Shown here: positions 16,908 to 29,359 of the stretch, in pieces
Layout of the letters: the number at the start of each line of letters is the position of its first letter
How positions within the stretch are numbered: the first letter of the stretch is position 1
NCBI RefSeq assembly: GCF_025995235.1
Contig: NZ_BAPT01000057.1
Span: 1-64,000, forward strand
Source of the DNA: Ameyamaea chiangmaiensis
GTDB taxonomy: Bacteria > Pseudomonadota > Alphaproteobacteria > Acetobacterales > Acetobacteraceae
Reading direction: 5' to 3'
DNA: 64,000 nt
Position numbers and translations under genes: made by a program
The notes under the pieces: generated by a model
Database searches by the model: none
Told to the model about the DNA's origin: nothing
Seen by the model: only the letters and a program-made list of their open reading frames with translations

Positions 16908-19715
16908 TCAGAAGGGTTTGAGCAGCCGGTCGAGATAATCCAGTTCCTCCTGCGGGCGGGTGCGGTCTGAGTCGCGTCGACGCAGTTCCTGTTCGATGTC
17001 GCGCGCCTGTTCGCGCGAGATCGTATCGGGCACATGGGTGTCGGAATCGAGCCCGTTCTTGCCTTCGCCGCTCTCGCGGCCGAGCGGATCGCGGTTGGCC
17101 TGTGCCTTATCGTCGCCGTCGTCCTCGCCACCGGGGGAGGGCTCGTTGCCGCCGCTGCCCTGACCCTGGCTGCCGAAGCCGGGCAGGAAACTGGGCGTGC
17201 CCCGGCTGGCCTGCTGCATCGTCTGGCGCATCTGCTGGCCGCCGTCCTGCAATGCCTTCAGGGCCTTCTGCTGGGCGACGGACGCGGCCTGATCGTTTCC
17301 GTCGGCCAGTGCCTTGCGCGCGTCGCGCATGGCCGCATGCGCGTCTTTCAGGCCCGCGGGCTCCTTGCCCATCAGGCCTTTGAACTCCTGTTGCAGCTCG
17401 TCGAGCGCACGGGCCAGCGCACGCTGGCTCGCGCGGTCCTGGGTGCGCTGGCCGTCGGCCCTGGCCTGCTCCTGCGGATCGGCGGGTGGCGATGGGGGGG
17501 GCGCCAGATCGGTGGGCGGCTCCTCGTTCTGCGGGCGTTCGGCGCCGGGCGGATGATCGGGTGCCGCGTTGGGTGCGGCGTCTGGCTGTGGCGCGCTGCC
17601 GCCCGGCGTGCTGAGGCCCAGCCGTCGCAGAAGCTCGGCGGTCGGCAGCGTGGACAGATCCTCGTCCTGATCCTGATCGGTGCCCCGGGCGGATTGCGCG
17701 TCCGCGGCGCGGTCCTGCGCGCGCCTGTTGCGCCCTTGCCGGTCCTGCGTGTGATCGAGCAGCGCGCTCTGGCGTTTGACGATATCGCCCAAGCCTTCCA
17801 TCTGCGTCCGCGCGGCCTGCGTCGCCTGCAGGCTGCGCGCGAGAGAGGCCAAGTCCTGCGGCGTCGCGTTGCGCATCCGCTCGGTCATGTCCTCCATCTG
17901 TTGCAGCTTCTGCAGCGCATCGCCGGTCCGGCCATTTTCGGCGTCCTGCCGCATCGACTGCATCAGGCGCGACAGGGCGTCGTTGGCGTGGTTCTGCATG
18001 CCGTCGAGGTTCGGGATGGCGGTGTGATCACGCAAGGCTTTCTGGGCCAGCGCCTGCATGCGGCGCATGATGGCCTGCTGAAGCGCCTCCATCCGGTGGG
18101 CGAGTTCGGTCTGTTCCTCCGCGCTCTGGCCTTTCGGGCCGAGCTCGCGCATGTGGCGAAGCTGCTCCTCGACCCGTTCCTGCGCCGCGCGCACGTCGAG
18201 CGACGCCTGCGCGGAGGCGCGGTCTCCGTGGCTGCGATCCTCCAGATCCAGCGCCAGATCCCATAGACGCCCGACCGCTTCGGCCGTGGCCGCGCCGCCG
18301 TCAACGTCCGGATCGGCAAGCAGCGAGGCCGTCGCGGTCAGGTTCAGAAACAGCCCGCTGTCCTTCGACAGGGGGCCGGGTGCTTCGCCAAGGGCCGCGA
18401 GGTCGGTCCCGGCCGCGTCGCGCGTCTCGAGCCCGAGCGCCAGACGACGACGCAGGTCGAGCACCGCGCGCGCCAGCGGGTCGCGGAACGTGCGCGTGCC
18501 GAGCGCGAAGGTGGCGTCGGCCCCGCAGGCGCGTTGCCCGCTGGTGCTGGTCGCGCACAGGTGGCCCGTCACGGCCTCGCCCGCCCACGGATCGGCCGAC
18601 AGGTCGGGTGCCGCGACACCGTGCGCTTCACGCGGCTGACCGTCGAGCGGGATCGGCACGGTCAGGGTGCGCGGCGGCGCGCCCTTGCCCGGATGGGCCA
18701 GCGTGATCTCCGCCTCCAGCCGCGCCAGACCATAGGCCTGCGCGGCCTTCCACGGCAGCGGCGTGCGCCAGCCCGCCTTGTCGCCACCCGGCGTGGCCGC
18801 CCATGCGACGTCGGGAGCCGAGTCGGGCGTGACCTCGATCGTCCAGGTTGCCAGAACGCGGCCCCGCGCCCTCAACGTGACGGTGCCGGAGCGTTCCAGC
18901 AGTACCGCCTCGCGCCAGCTTCCGCGCTCGATCGACGATGTCTGCGCGTTGCCCCCGGTCGCATCGCCGCCGAGACGGGGGGGGCGGTCGAGCCCGGTGG
19001 TCGTGACCGTCAGCACGGCGTGGGCGGGCACATGCGCGTGGCCGCTCCGGTCGGGCAGGAAGACCGGCGCGCCGGGTGCGTACGCAGGCAGCGTGATCCA
19101 CGCCTGCACCGGCGGCAGGGGCGTGTCCGCGTCGTCCATGCCGGGCATGAAGGCGGCGGCCAGTCGGCTTGGTGCGGACGTGCCCGCCGCCAGCGCCGCC
19201 GCCACAAGGGCGGCCCCCGTCAGCGGGATCAGGCGCCAGCGGTCGTGCCGACGCAGTCCCGGGTGCGGCCAGCCCGAGCGCAGGTGGCCGAGCCCGGCCT
19301 CCACGCGGGCCAGATGCGTCGTCCAGACGGCGGTGTCGCCCGTCGCGACCGGGGCGTCGGCCAGGGTTTGTAACGGGCGGTGACGCAGGCCGGAGGCCTG
19401 TTCGATGCGCCGATCCAGTGCCGAGGGATCCGGGCGGTCAAGGCGGCGCAGGCCGCGCCAGGCCAGAACGCCGGCGGTGCCGAGTGTCGCTGCCAGCACT
19501 ACGGCGTGGAGCCCATCCGGCAGGCGTTGCGGAAGACGCAGAAGCCCGGCCAGCGCATACGCCCCGATCAGGCCCACCGGGGCGAGCAGCGCCGGCACCG
19601 CGCCTTCGACCAGCAGCACATAGCGGGCCCTGCGCCTGACCGCCGGAAGGTCGCGCGGCAGAGCCGTCGTCCCCGGCGACGGGGACGCGAGCAGCGGCGG
19701 CCGAGTACCGCTCAT
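16908..19715 (-). CDS. TIGR02302 / DUF4175 family membrane protein
   Basis: 935-aa protein of unknown function, conserved in Alphaproteobacteria. Two hydrophobic helices lie near the N-terminus (about 30-80), followed by a large extracytoplasmic-type region with immunoglobulin-like beta content, then a long Gln/Ala/Arg-rich helical segment and a low-complexity tail rich in Pro, Gln, Gly and Asp. ATG 19715 is used; the frame is open to 19805 but would overlap lysA. It lies 28 nt after lysA, a pairing seen in many alphaproteobacteria, hinting at a cell-wall or envelope role. Confidence 0.85.
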   Translation of the reverse strand: MSGTRPPLLASPSPGTTALPRDLPAVRRRARYVLLVEGAVPALLAPVGLIGAYALAGLLRLPQRLPDGLHAVVLAATLGTAGVLAWRGLRRLDRPDPSALDRRIEQASGLRHRPLQTLADAPVATGDTAVWTTHLARVEAGLGHLRSGWPHPGLRRHDRWRLIPLTGAALVAAALAAGTSAPSRLAAAFMPGMDDADTPLPPVQAWITLPAYAPGAPVFLPDRSGHAHVPAHAVLTVTTTGLDRPPRLGGDATGGNAQTSSIERGSWREAVLLERSGTVTLRARGRVLATWTIEVTPDSAPDVAWAATPGGDKAGWRTPLPWKAAQAYGLARLEAEITLAHPGKGAPPRTLTVPIPLDGQPREAHGVAAPDLSADPWAGEAVTGHLCATSTSGQRACGADATFALGTRTFRDPLARAVLDLRRRLALGLETRDAAGTDLAALGEAPGPLSKDSGLFLNLTATASLLADPDVDGGAATAEAVGRLWDLALDLEDRSHGDRASAQASLDVRAAQERVEEQLRHMRELGPKGQSAEEQTELAHRMEALQQAIMRRMQALAQKALRDHTAIPNLDGMQNHANDALSRLMQSMRQDAENGRTGDALQKLQQMEDMTERMRNATPQDLASLARSLQATQAARTQMEGLGDIVKRQSALLDHTQDRQGRNRRAQDRAADAQSARGTDQDQDEDLSTLPTAELLRRLGLSTPGGSAPQPDAAPNAAPDHPPGAERPQNEEPPTDLAPPPSPPADPQEQARADGQRTQDRASQRALARALDELQQEFKGLMGKEPAGLKDAHAAMRDARKALADGNDQAASVAQQKALKALQDGGQQMRQTMQQASRGTPSFLPGFGSQGQGSGGNEPSPGGEDDGDDKAQANRDPLGRESGEGKNGLDSDTHVPDTISREQARDIEQELRRRDSDRTRPQEELDYLDRLLKPF

Positions 19716-19743
19716 GGGGCCCTCGTCCGCGCGACTCGCATCG

Positions 19744-21084
19744 TCAGGCCAGCCAGTCCGGCTGGCGCTCGGCATCCCACAGGGCCTCGACCGGCTGGCG
19801 GGCACGGATCGTGGCCCAGCGCCCGTCGTCGACCATCGCCTGCGCGGCCAGCGGGCGGGCGTTGTAGGTGGAACTCATCACCGCGCCGTACGCGCCTGTG
19901 TCGAGGACCGCCAGCCGGTCGCCGCGCTCGATGATCGGCAAGGCGCGATCGCGGGCGAAGGTGTCGCCGCTTTCGCACACCGGGCCCACGACATGGGCCT
20001 GCTCCAGCGGTCCCAGCGCCACGCGGGGCGACAGGGGCACGATGCCGTGCCATGCCTCGTACAGGCTGGGGCGCGCGAGGTCGTTCATCGCGGCGTCGGT
20101 GACCAGGAACGGCAGGGCGGTGCCCTCGCCTGGCGCCTTGCGCAGGATCACGCTGGTCAGCAGCACCCCGGCCGGTCCGGCGATCCAGCGTCCCGGCTCG
20201 ATCGCCAGCCGTACGTCGAGGGCGCCAAGTTCCGCGCCGATCGCCCCGATGAAGGCTTCGGGCGATCCCTCGGTCTCGTCCCGATAGGCAATGCCCAGAC
20301 CGCCGCCGCAATCCACGGTCGAGACGGCATGGCCCTGCGCGCGCACGATCCGCACAAGGTCCGCGACGCGTGCATAGGCAGCCCGGAACGGCGCGGGCGT
20401 CAGGATCTGGCTGCCGATATGGGTTGAGAAGCCCACGGGTTCGATGCCTGGCAGGCCGGCGGCCCGGGCATAGAGCGCGGCGGCATCGCCCCACGCGACG
20501 CCGAACTTATTGTCCGCCAGACCGGTGGTGATCTTGGCGTGCGTGCCCGCGTCGACGTCGGGATTGACGCGCAGCGTCACGCGCGCAGTCACGCCCATTC
20601 CAGCGGCAATGGCCGAGAGCTGGTCCAGTTCCTCCGCGCTCTCGACATTGATCTGGGCGACCCCGGCGACCAGGGCTGCGCGCAGTTCATCGTCGCTCTT
20701 GCCGACGCCAGAGAAGACGATGTGCCGCGCGTCGATCCCGGCCGCACGGGCGCGCGCCAGTTCGCCGCCGCTGACGATGTCCGCTCCGACACCCTCGCGC
20801 GCCAGCACGCGCAATACGGCGAGGTGATCGTTCGCCTTCATCGCGTAATGAATGGCGATCGGCAGTCCGGACGCCGCGATCGCCGCGCGTAGCCGTCCGA
20901 CGCGGATCCGTAGCGTTCCCGCCCCCATGACCCAGGTGGGGGTGCCCAGCGCATCGGCGATGGCGTTCAACGGCACGCCCTCGAACAGCAGACCGTCGAC
21001 GGCGTTCATGCGCAGGGCGGGGCGCGCGGCGAGCAGCGCGCGCGTGTCGGGATCGGCAGAGGTCAGGGAGGGCAGGGTGTCCAT
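19744..21084 (-). CDS. lysA: Diaminopimelate decarboxylase
   Basis: Last step of lysine synthesis, also balancing the DAP pool for peptidoglycan. The 446-aa fold-III PLP enzyme shows the PLP-binding Lys in YAMKAN, HIGSQI, the glycine-rich GGGLGIAY phosphate loop, the EPGR motif and the catalytic CESGDTF. It diverges from cdd across a 105-nt gap and leads the lysA-TIGR02302-MFS run. Confidence 0.97.
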   Translation of the reverse strand: MDTLPSLTSADPDTRALLAARPALRMNAVDGLLFEGVPLNAIADALGTPTWVMGAGTLRIRVGRLRAAIAASGLPIAIHYAMKANDHLAVLRVLAREGVGADIVSGGELARARAAGIDARHIVFSGVGKSDDELRAALVAGVAQINVESAEELDQLSAIAAGMGVTARVTLRVNPDVDAGTHAKITTGLADNKFGVAWGDAAALYARAAGLPGIEPVGFSTHIGSQILTPAPFRAAYARVADLVRIVRAQGHAVSTVDCGGGLGIAYRDETEGSPEAFIGAIGAELGALDVRLAIEPGRWIAGPAGVLLTSVILRKAPGEGTALPFLVTDAAMNDLARPSLYEAWHGIVPLSPRVALGPLEQAHVVGPVCESGDTFARDRALPIIERGDRLAVLDTGAYGAVMSSTYNARPLAAQAMVDDGRWATIRARQPVEALWDAERQPDWLA

Positions 21085-21189
21085 CGCGCGAGACTAGACG
21101 CGGCCGCGGTCCGTTCCAAGTGCGCAGACGCGATCTTGTCAGCCTTGTGGCGCGGCTTTACGCCTCGCAGACCAACGTAGGAGACGACG

Positions 21190-21591
21190 ATGACCGATCC
21201 CCACCTGATCGCGGAGGCGGTGCGTGTACGGGCCCATGCCTACGCGCCCTATTCGCGCTTCCTTGTCGGCGCGGCGCTCCGCACGGCCGAGGGCGCGCTG
21301 TTCAGTGGCTGCAACATGGAAAACGCGGCCTATCCGCAGGGGATCTGCGCCGAAGGAGGTGCGCTGAGCGCCATGGTGGCCGCAGGCGGCCGCGTCGTGA
21401 CCGAGGTCGTAATCGCGGGAGAGGGGACCGCCCCCTGTACCCCTTGCGGCGGCTGCCGCCAGAAGCTGCGTGAATTCGCAGCCCCCGCGACACGGATCAG
21501 CATGGTGGACGATACCGGGCGTCTCCTGCTGGTGCGCACGCTGGCCGAGCTTTTGCCGGACTCGTTCGGGCCCGAAAACCTTGGGGTCTGA
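21190..21591 (+). CDS. cdd: Cytidine deaminase
   Basis: Zinc enzyme of pyrimidine salvage converting cytidine or deoxycytidine to the uridine form. The 133-aa size fits the homotetrameric class. The zinc motif is GICAEGGA plus PCTPCGGCRQ, and the substrate loop CNMENAAYP is present. The usual CAER is CAEG here, so the Arg that normally tempers the zinc-thiolate charge in tetrameric enzymes is absent. GTAGGAG precedes the start. Confidence 0.95.
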   Translation: MTDPHLIAEAVRVRAHAYAPYSRFLVGAALRTAEGALFSGCNMENAAYPQGICAEGGALSAMVAAGGRVVTEVVIAGEGTAPCTPCGGCRQKLREFAAPATRISMVDDTGRLLLVRTLAELLPDSFGPENLGV

Positions 21592-21695
21592 GGGGCGGAA
21601 GGCGATCTTTCCCACGCGCGGGACGTTCTGACCTGCGTGCCTGTTCAGTCCTCCGGGGGTGACGCGGGCTGCGAACCAGAGCCAGAGGAGCAGAC

Positions 21696-22118
21696 ATGGC
21701 AACGCGAGAGCCCGTTCTCTATGTGGTAGCCGACGGGGAAAAGGCACGATTCCTGCGTTTCGACGGGACCGGCCTGCGCACGACGCAGTCGTTCGGTCTG
21801 AAAAGCCCCGAGACGAATGCCGAGGCCGAGGTCGGCGGCATCAAGGCGCCGCGCACCGACATTCACGTGCAGCTCAAGGAACATTTCACCCGTGATCTGG
21901 CCAAGGCCATCGACGCGGCGTTCGCCGCCGACAGCGACCTGGCCGGGCTGGTGCTGTCCGCCCCGGGCCATGCGCTGCACGACATCCGCGAGGAAGTGTC
22001 GAGGTCGGTGACGGGAATGGTTCTCCAGACTCTGGACAAGGATCTGGTCAACACTCCCGATGCCGATCTGCTGGCGCATTTCGACCGGCCCGCCACGGGT
22101 TGGCGTCTGGCGGGCTGA
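21696..22118 (+). CDS. Host attachment family protein (PF10116-like)
   Basis: 140-aa protein resembling the family named for a factor needed for Agrobacterium attachment to host cells. Features include the opening YVVADGEKARFLRF and the C-terminal LxxRPATGWR-like end. No signal peptide is visible, so it is probably cytoplasmic; the biochemical role is unknown and the family resembles release-factor-like baeRF proteins. AGAGGAG lies 7 nt before ATG 21696. It converges on the adenine deaminase gene. Confidence 0.75.
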   Translation: MATREPVLYVVADGEKARFLRFDGTGLRTTQSFGLKSPETNAEAEVGGIKAPRTDIHVQLKEHFTRDLAKAIDAAFAADSDLAGLVLSAPGHALHDIREEVSRSVTGMVLQTLDKDLVNTPDADLLAHFDRPATGWRLAG

Positions 22119-22128
22119 TCGGCGGCCT

Positions 22129-23835
22129 TCAGACGAAGGTCATCGTGTCGACGTCCACAAGACCCTTGTCGGTGATCTTGAGGTGCGGGATCACCGGCAG
22201 GGCGAGAAAGGCCAGCTGAAGGAACGGCTGCGGCAGGGTCACGCCCAGCTCGTGCGCCGCCGCGCCGAGGGCCGTGAGTGCCGCGCTGACGTGCGCGAAC
22301 GGCTGGTCGCTCATCAGGCCCGCGATCGGCAGCGGGAACTCGGCCATCACGCGGCCGTCGCGCACCACGACCAGGCCGCCGCCGATCTGCGACAGGCGGT
22401 TGACCGCCAGCGCCATGTCCCCGTCATCCTGTCCGATCACGCAGATATTGTGGCTGTCGTGCCCGACGGACGACGCCAGCGCGCCGGTGCGCAGGCCGAA
22501 CCCGCGCACGAATCCGCGCCCGATCGAGCCCAGACGGCCATGGCGTTCGACCACGCACACCTTGCTGATGTCCTGCCCGGGATCGGCGACGACCGCGCCG
22601 GCCCGCGTCGGCAGGGACAGGGCCAGGTTTTCGGTGATGATCTGGCCCGGGATGATCCCGATGACCGGGCGGGTGCGACGCCCGTCCCGCACCGCAAGAT
22701 CGTGCGCGGAGATCGGCCGGTCCAGATGCACCGTGTTGCCCAGAGCCGCGAGCGGCGGCGTCTCGCGTGTGGCGAACAGTGCGGGTGTGACCGGACGGCC
22801 CGCGCAGACGACTTCGCTCACCCGGCATGCGTGCAGGTCGTCCAAAAGCACGATATCGGCGCGTCGCCCCGGCGCGATCATGCCCCGATCGGTCAGGCCG
22901 AAGGCGGTGGCCGCGCTGAGGGTTGCGGCACGGTATGCCGCGACCGGCTCCACGCCATTGGCGATCGCGCGGCGGACGAGATAGTCGAGATGGCCTTCCT
23001 CCTCGATCTCGCACGGGTTGCGGTCATCGGTGCAGAACGCGAAGAAGGGCGATGTCTGGGGGGTTAGCAGGGGGGTCAGGGCATCGAGATCCTTGCAGAC
23101 CGATCCTTCGCGGATCAGGACCGTCATACCCTTGCGAACCTTTTCCAGCGCTTCGTCGGCGCTGGTCGCCTCATGGTCGGTCCGGATGCCGGCCGCGATG
23201 TAGGCATTGAGCGCGCTGCCACGCAGAAGCGGGGCATGACCGTCGATATGCCCGTCGACGAAATACTCCAGTTTTTCCAGGCACCACGGATCGCCGCCGA
23301 GCACGCCGGGAAAGTTCATGAACTCGGCCAGGCCGATGACTTTTGGATGGGTGCGATAGGGCAGAAGATCGGAGGAGCCGAGGCTCGCGCCCGCGGTTTC
23401 CAGCGTCGTGGCCGGGACGCAGCTCGGCAGGGCGACGCGCAGATCCATGACCATGCGCTCGCTGCTGGCCAGAAAATAATCCAGCGCGGCCGTGCCCAGC
23501 ACGTTGGCCATCTCATGCGGGTCGCAGATCGCGGTCGTGACGCCCAGCGGCAGCACATGACGCTCGAACTCGAACGGCGTGACCATGGACGATTCGACGT
23601 GCAGATGCGTGTCGATGAAGCCGGGAACGGCCACGCGGCCGCGACCGTCGATCTCGGCCACGCCGTCGTAGGCGCCCAGCGTGCCGACGATCGTATCGCC
23701 CGTGATCGCGATATCGCCGGGCAGAAGGTCGCCTGTGACGAGATCGAGAAGCTGCACGTTGCGAATGACCAGATCGGCGCGCGTGCGTCCCTGGCCCTGA
23801 TCGATGCGGCGCTGAAGGAGGGCGGCTGGTATCAT
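22129..23835 (-). CDS. ade: Adenine deaminase
   Basis: Converts adenine to hypoxanthine in purine salvage. The 568-aa metallo-dependent hydrolase has the metal-binding DTHLHVESSM, the DPHEMANV segment, HIDGHAP and a C-terminal Ade domain with GHDSHNI. ATG 23835 gives the usual family length; the frame is open for 53 further codons upstream, but these cross a strong hairpin and are not conserved. Guanine deaminase is also in the window (60315). Confidence 0.95.
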   Translation of the reverse strand: MIPAALLQRRIDQGQGRTRADLVIRNVQLLDLVTGDLLPGDIAITGDTIVGTLGAYDGVAEIDGRGRVAVPGFIDTHLHVESSMVTPFEFERHVLPLGVTTAICDPHEMANVLGTAALDYFLASSERMVMDLRVALPSCVPATTLETAGASLGSSDLLPYRTHPKVIGLAEFMNFPGVLGGDPWCLEKLEYFVDGHIDGHAPLLRGSALNAYIAAGIRTDHEATSADEALEKVRKGMTVLIREGSVCKDLDALTPLLTPQTSPFFAFCTDDRNPCEIEEEGHLDYLVRRAIANGVEPVAAYRAATLSAATAFGLTDRGMIAPGRRADIVLLDDLHACRVSEVVCAGRPVTPALFATRETPPLAALGNTVHLDRPISAHDLAVRDGRRTRPVIGIIPGQIITENLALSLPTRAGAVVADPGQDISKVCVVERHGRLGSIGRGFVRGFGLRTGALASSVGHDSHNICVIGQDDGDMALAVNRLSQIGGGLVVVRDGRVMAEFPLPIAGLMSDQPFAHVSAALTALGAAAHELGVTLPQPFLQLAFLALPVIPHLKITDKGLVDVDTMTFV

Positions 23836-23886
23836 GGCGTATTCACGTCCGTTGTGGTCATCATCGGAGTAGAGCGCGCCACACTG

Positions 23887-23919
23887 GCACAGGTTCGGGC
23901 CCGGGTCCCGAACCTGTGC
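23887..23919. repeat. 13-bp perfect inverted repeat between RND pump and ade
   Basis: GCACAGGTTCGGG (23887-23899) pairs perfectly with CCCGAACCTGTGC (23907-23919) around a 7-base loop, 6 nt after the RND stop in the minus direction. There is no T-run behind it, so it is either a Rho-type or stability hairpin ending the pump message or a control element in the ade leader. Confidence 0.6.
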
Positions 23920-23924
23920 GGCGA

Positions 23925-27218
<3,294 letters not shown>

Positions 27219-27308
27219 CGGCGGCCCTTATGACGGGGCGGGCGGGACGCGGCGGTTCTCATGCGGGGGCCATCCTTCGCGGGCATGTTCGTGTGGCGTC
27301 GTTATACG

Positions 27309-27328
27309 GGCAGGGTGTCTCTCCTGCC
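27309..27328. repeat. Hairpin in the gap between the MFS and RND genes
   Basis: GGCAGG and CCTGCC form a 6-bp stem around an 8-base loop within the 209-nt gap 27219-27427. The gap otherwise shows no gene. It could terminate the upstream MFS message or mark the RND promoter region. Confidence 0.35.
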
Positions 27329-27427
27329 ATGCGGAACGGAAAGATCGCAATTAACGGAGTGTTGCGACGTCCCGCACTGGCGCGCGCATGCTGGTACGAT
27401 CAGGGGATGGCCCGGATTAAAATATTC

Positions 27428-28921
27428 TCAATGTGAATCGGATGTCGGCTGCTCCCGCTGGGTCCGCGCCGCATGTCCGCTGAGTTCGGCGCCCGCGCGT
27501 GGCGAGAGAAGCGCGGCCGTGGGGGCGGCCAGCAGGGCCACCAAACCCGCGACGAGGAAACCCACCGAGAAATCCCCGGGCGTGCTGGACGCGTGATGGC
27601 GCAGGGCGCGGGTGATCGCCAGCGTGGCGGCCGCCAGACATACGCCGAGCGACAACGTGGTTTGCTGGAGCGTGCTATACAGGCTTGTCGCGGCACTCAT
27701 CCGGGCCTGCGGCACATCGGCATAGGCGATCGTGTTGTAGCCCATGAACTGCAGGGCCTGCAGACCGCCCATCAACAGCAGCAATCCGCTCAGCGACGCG
27801 GGTGGCCAGCCGGGGCGGAACGCCGTGATGGCCAAGCACGCCGCGCCGGTCAGCACGCCGTTGACGATCAGGACGCGGCGAAAGCCGAACCGGTGGAACA
27901 GCCGTCTGGCGCCCGAGCGGGTGACCATCGCGCCGACCGGCGCCGCGAAGGTCACGAGCCCGCTCTGGAACGCCGAGATGTGAAACCCGAGCTGCAGGAA
28001 CGAGGGCACCAGAAACGGCATGGCGCCCACCGTCACGCGTGAGAACCCGCCGGCAAGGAACGAGATCCGAAAAGTGGCGATCCGCATCAGGCTGAGGTCG
28101 ACCGCCGGCGCGGCCGTGACCGTCGCATGACGGGCGTAGAGAACCATGCAGCCCAGGCAGAGGCCCAGCAGTTCCAGCAGCGTCCGCCCCTGCGTATCGC
28201 CGCGGCCGGCGAGTTCGAGCAGCAGCACGAAACTGCCCAGCCCGATGCCGAACAGGCATTGCCCCCGGACGTCAAATGGCACCGGCCGGCTCTCGCGGAT
28301 CTGCGGGATGAACCACCAGGTCATCAGAAGGCCCACAACCGCGACCGGCACGTTGACGTAGAAAATCCAGCGCCACGACAGCCACGTCGTCAGCGCGCCG
28401 CCGACCAGCGGCCCGACCAGCGGCGCGATCGACGCCGGGGTGATCATCCACGCCATGGCGGTGATCATCAGCGGCTTGGGCACGGTGCGCAGCAGTACCA
28501 GTCGCCCGACCGGAACCATCATGGCGCCGCCCATCCCCTGAAGCACCCGGGCGAAGGTCAGTGCCGACAGCGAGTCCGCCTGCGCGCACAGGACCGAACC
28601 GCCGAGGAAAATCAGGATGGCCGCCATCAAGGTCGTGCGGCTTCCGAAACGGTCCGCGACGGGCCCGGAGGCGGGAATGAACACGGCCAGCGCCACCATA
28701 TAGGCGGTCAGTGCAATGCTGGTGTGCAGCGGATCGACGCCGAAGCTGTGCGCCATGGAGGGCAGGGCGGTGGCCAGCACGGTCCCGTCGAGCTGTTCCA
28801 TGAACATCGCACTGGCCAGAATCAGGGCCGTCCGGCGCATCGACAGGGTCATGCGCGCGACACCGACGGTCACGTCAGCGTTCGGCGGCGATCGTCCGGC
28901 CGTGGGGGCGCTCTGCGACAT
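27428..28921 (-). CDS. DHA2-type MFS drug transporter (EmrB-like)
   Basis: 497-aa major facilitator with about 14 helices. It has the DHA2 opening FMEQLDGTVLATALPSM, the loop 2-3 motif GPVADRFGSRTTL and the motif-C helix around LVGPLVGGALTTWLSWRWIF. Likely a proton-coupled exporter of toxic compounds. No emrA-type periplasmic partner is adjacent. ATG 28921 (MSQSAPTAG) is preferred to an upstream start at 29011, which would run through the CsbD promoter and leader. Confidence 0.9.
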   Translation of the reverse strand: MSQSAPTAGRSPPNADVTVGVARMTLSMRRTALILASAMFMEQLDGTVLATALPSMAHSFGVDPLHTSIALTAYMVALAVFIPASGPVADRFGSRTTLMAAILIFLGGSVLCAQADSLSALTFARVLQGMGGAMMVPVGRLVLLRTVPKPLMITAMAWMITPASIAPLVGPLVGGALTTWLSWRWIFYVNVPVAVVGLLMTWWFIPQIRESRPVPFDVRGQCLFGIGLGSFVLLLELAGRGDTQGRTLLELLGLCLGCMVLYARHATVTAAPAVDLSLMRIATFRISFLAGGFSRVTVGAMPFLVPSFLQLGFHISAFQSGLVTFAAPVGAMVTRSGARRLFHRFGFRRVLIVNGVLTGAACLAITAFRPGWPPASLSGLLLLMGGLQALQFMGYNTIAYADVPQARMSAATSLYSTLQQTTLSLGVCLAAATLAITRALRHHASSTPGDFSVGFLVAGLVALLAAPTAALLSPRAGAELSGHAARTQREQPTSDSH

Positions 28922-28967
28922 GGTGTTTCCCAGTGACAGTTTTTTATCCCATCCTGCAAGGGGACGG

Positions 28968-28993
28968 GGAACCGGAAACAGTGCCGCACCGTT
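28968..28993 (+). promoter_or_regulatory. EcfG-type general stress promoter for the CsbD-like gene
   Basis: GGAAC at 28968-28972 and CGTT at 28990-28993 are 17 bp apart, matching the GGAAC-N16/17-CGTT pattern used by EcfG, the alphaproteobacterial general stress sigma factor. The downstream gene is a CsbD-family stress protein, and the leader would be about 28 nt. Confidence 0.7.
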
Positions 28994-29028
28994 CACACGG
29001 GTATCACCCATTTGAGGGAGGAAGACAC

Positions 29029-29331
29029 ATGGCTGACGACAAAATCGATACCACCGCGCAGAGGGCGCAGGGCTTCATGGATGAAGTGAAGGGCCGCGTG
29101 AAAGACGGCGTCGGCGGTCTGGCCGGGGACATCGGCCTGCAGGCCGAGGGAAAGTTCGACCAGCTCGCGGGCGTTGCGCGCCAGGAATTCGCCGACCTGT
29201 ATGACGAGGGCAACAGCCGTCTGGAACAGGCCGTGGCTTTGGTGAAGGACCGTCCGCTCGCGTCGCTCGGCGTGGTCGCCGTAGCCGGCATCCTGCTGGG
29301 CTGGCTGTTCTTTCCGCGTCGCAAGGGCTGA
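29029..29331 (+). CDS. CsbD-family stress protein with C-terminal membrane helix
   Basis: 100-aa protein: a polar CsbD-like helical part (GFMDEVKGRVKDGVGGLAGD, then AEGKFDQLAG), followed by a C-terminal hydrophobic helix (LGVVAVAGILLGWLFF) and a basic end. CsbD proteins are general-stress induced in many bacteria; molecular role unknown. GAGGGAGGAAG at 29014-29024 is a strong ribosome site before ATG 29029. A GGAAC-N17-CGTT promoter lies just upstream and a hairpin just downstream, so it looks monocistronic. Confidence 0.85.
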   Translation: MADDKIDTTAQRAQGFMDEVKGRVKDGVGGLAGDIGLQAEGKFDQLAGVARQEFADLYDEGNSRLEQAVALVKDRPLASLGVVAVAGILLGWLFFPRRKG

Positions 29332-29335
29332 CCGC

Positions 29336-29359
29336 TCCGGCCGAATTTTTTCGGCCGGA
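29336..29359 (+). terminator. Rho-independent-like terminator after the CsbD-like gene
   Basis: TCCGGCCGA and TCGGCCGGA form a 9-bp perfect stem around the loop ATTTTT, beginning 5 nt after the stop and followed by CTCTTTTC. The T-run is short. Confidence 0.65.

Noticed and set aside
17034..18266. Plus-strand frame with hydrophobic and Leu-rich look inside the TIGR02302 gene
   Set aside because: Its Leu/Ala/Arg content is the complement of the Gln/Ala-rich coiled region of the real minus-strand gene.
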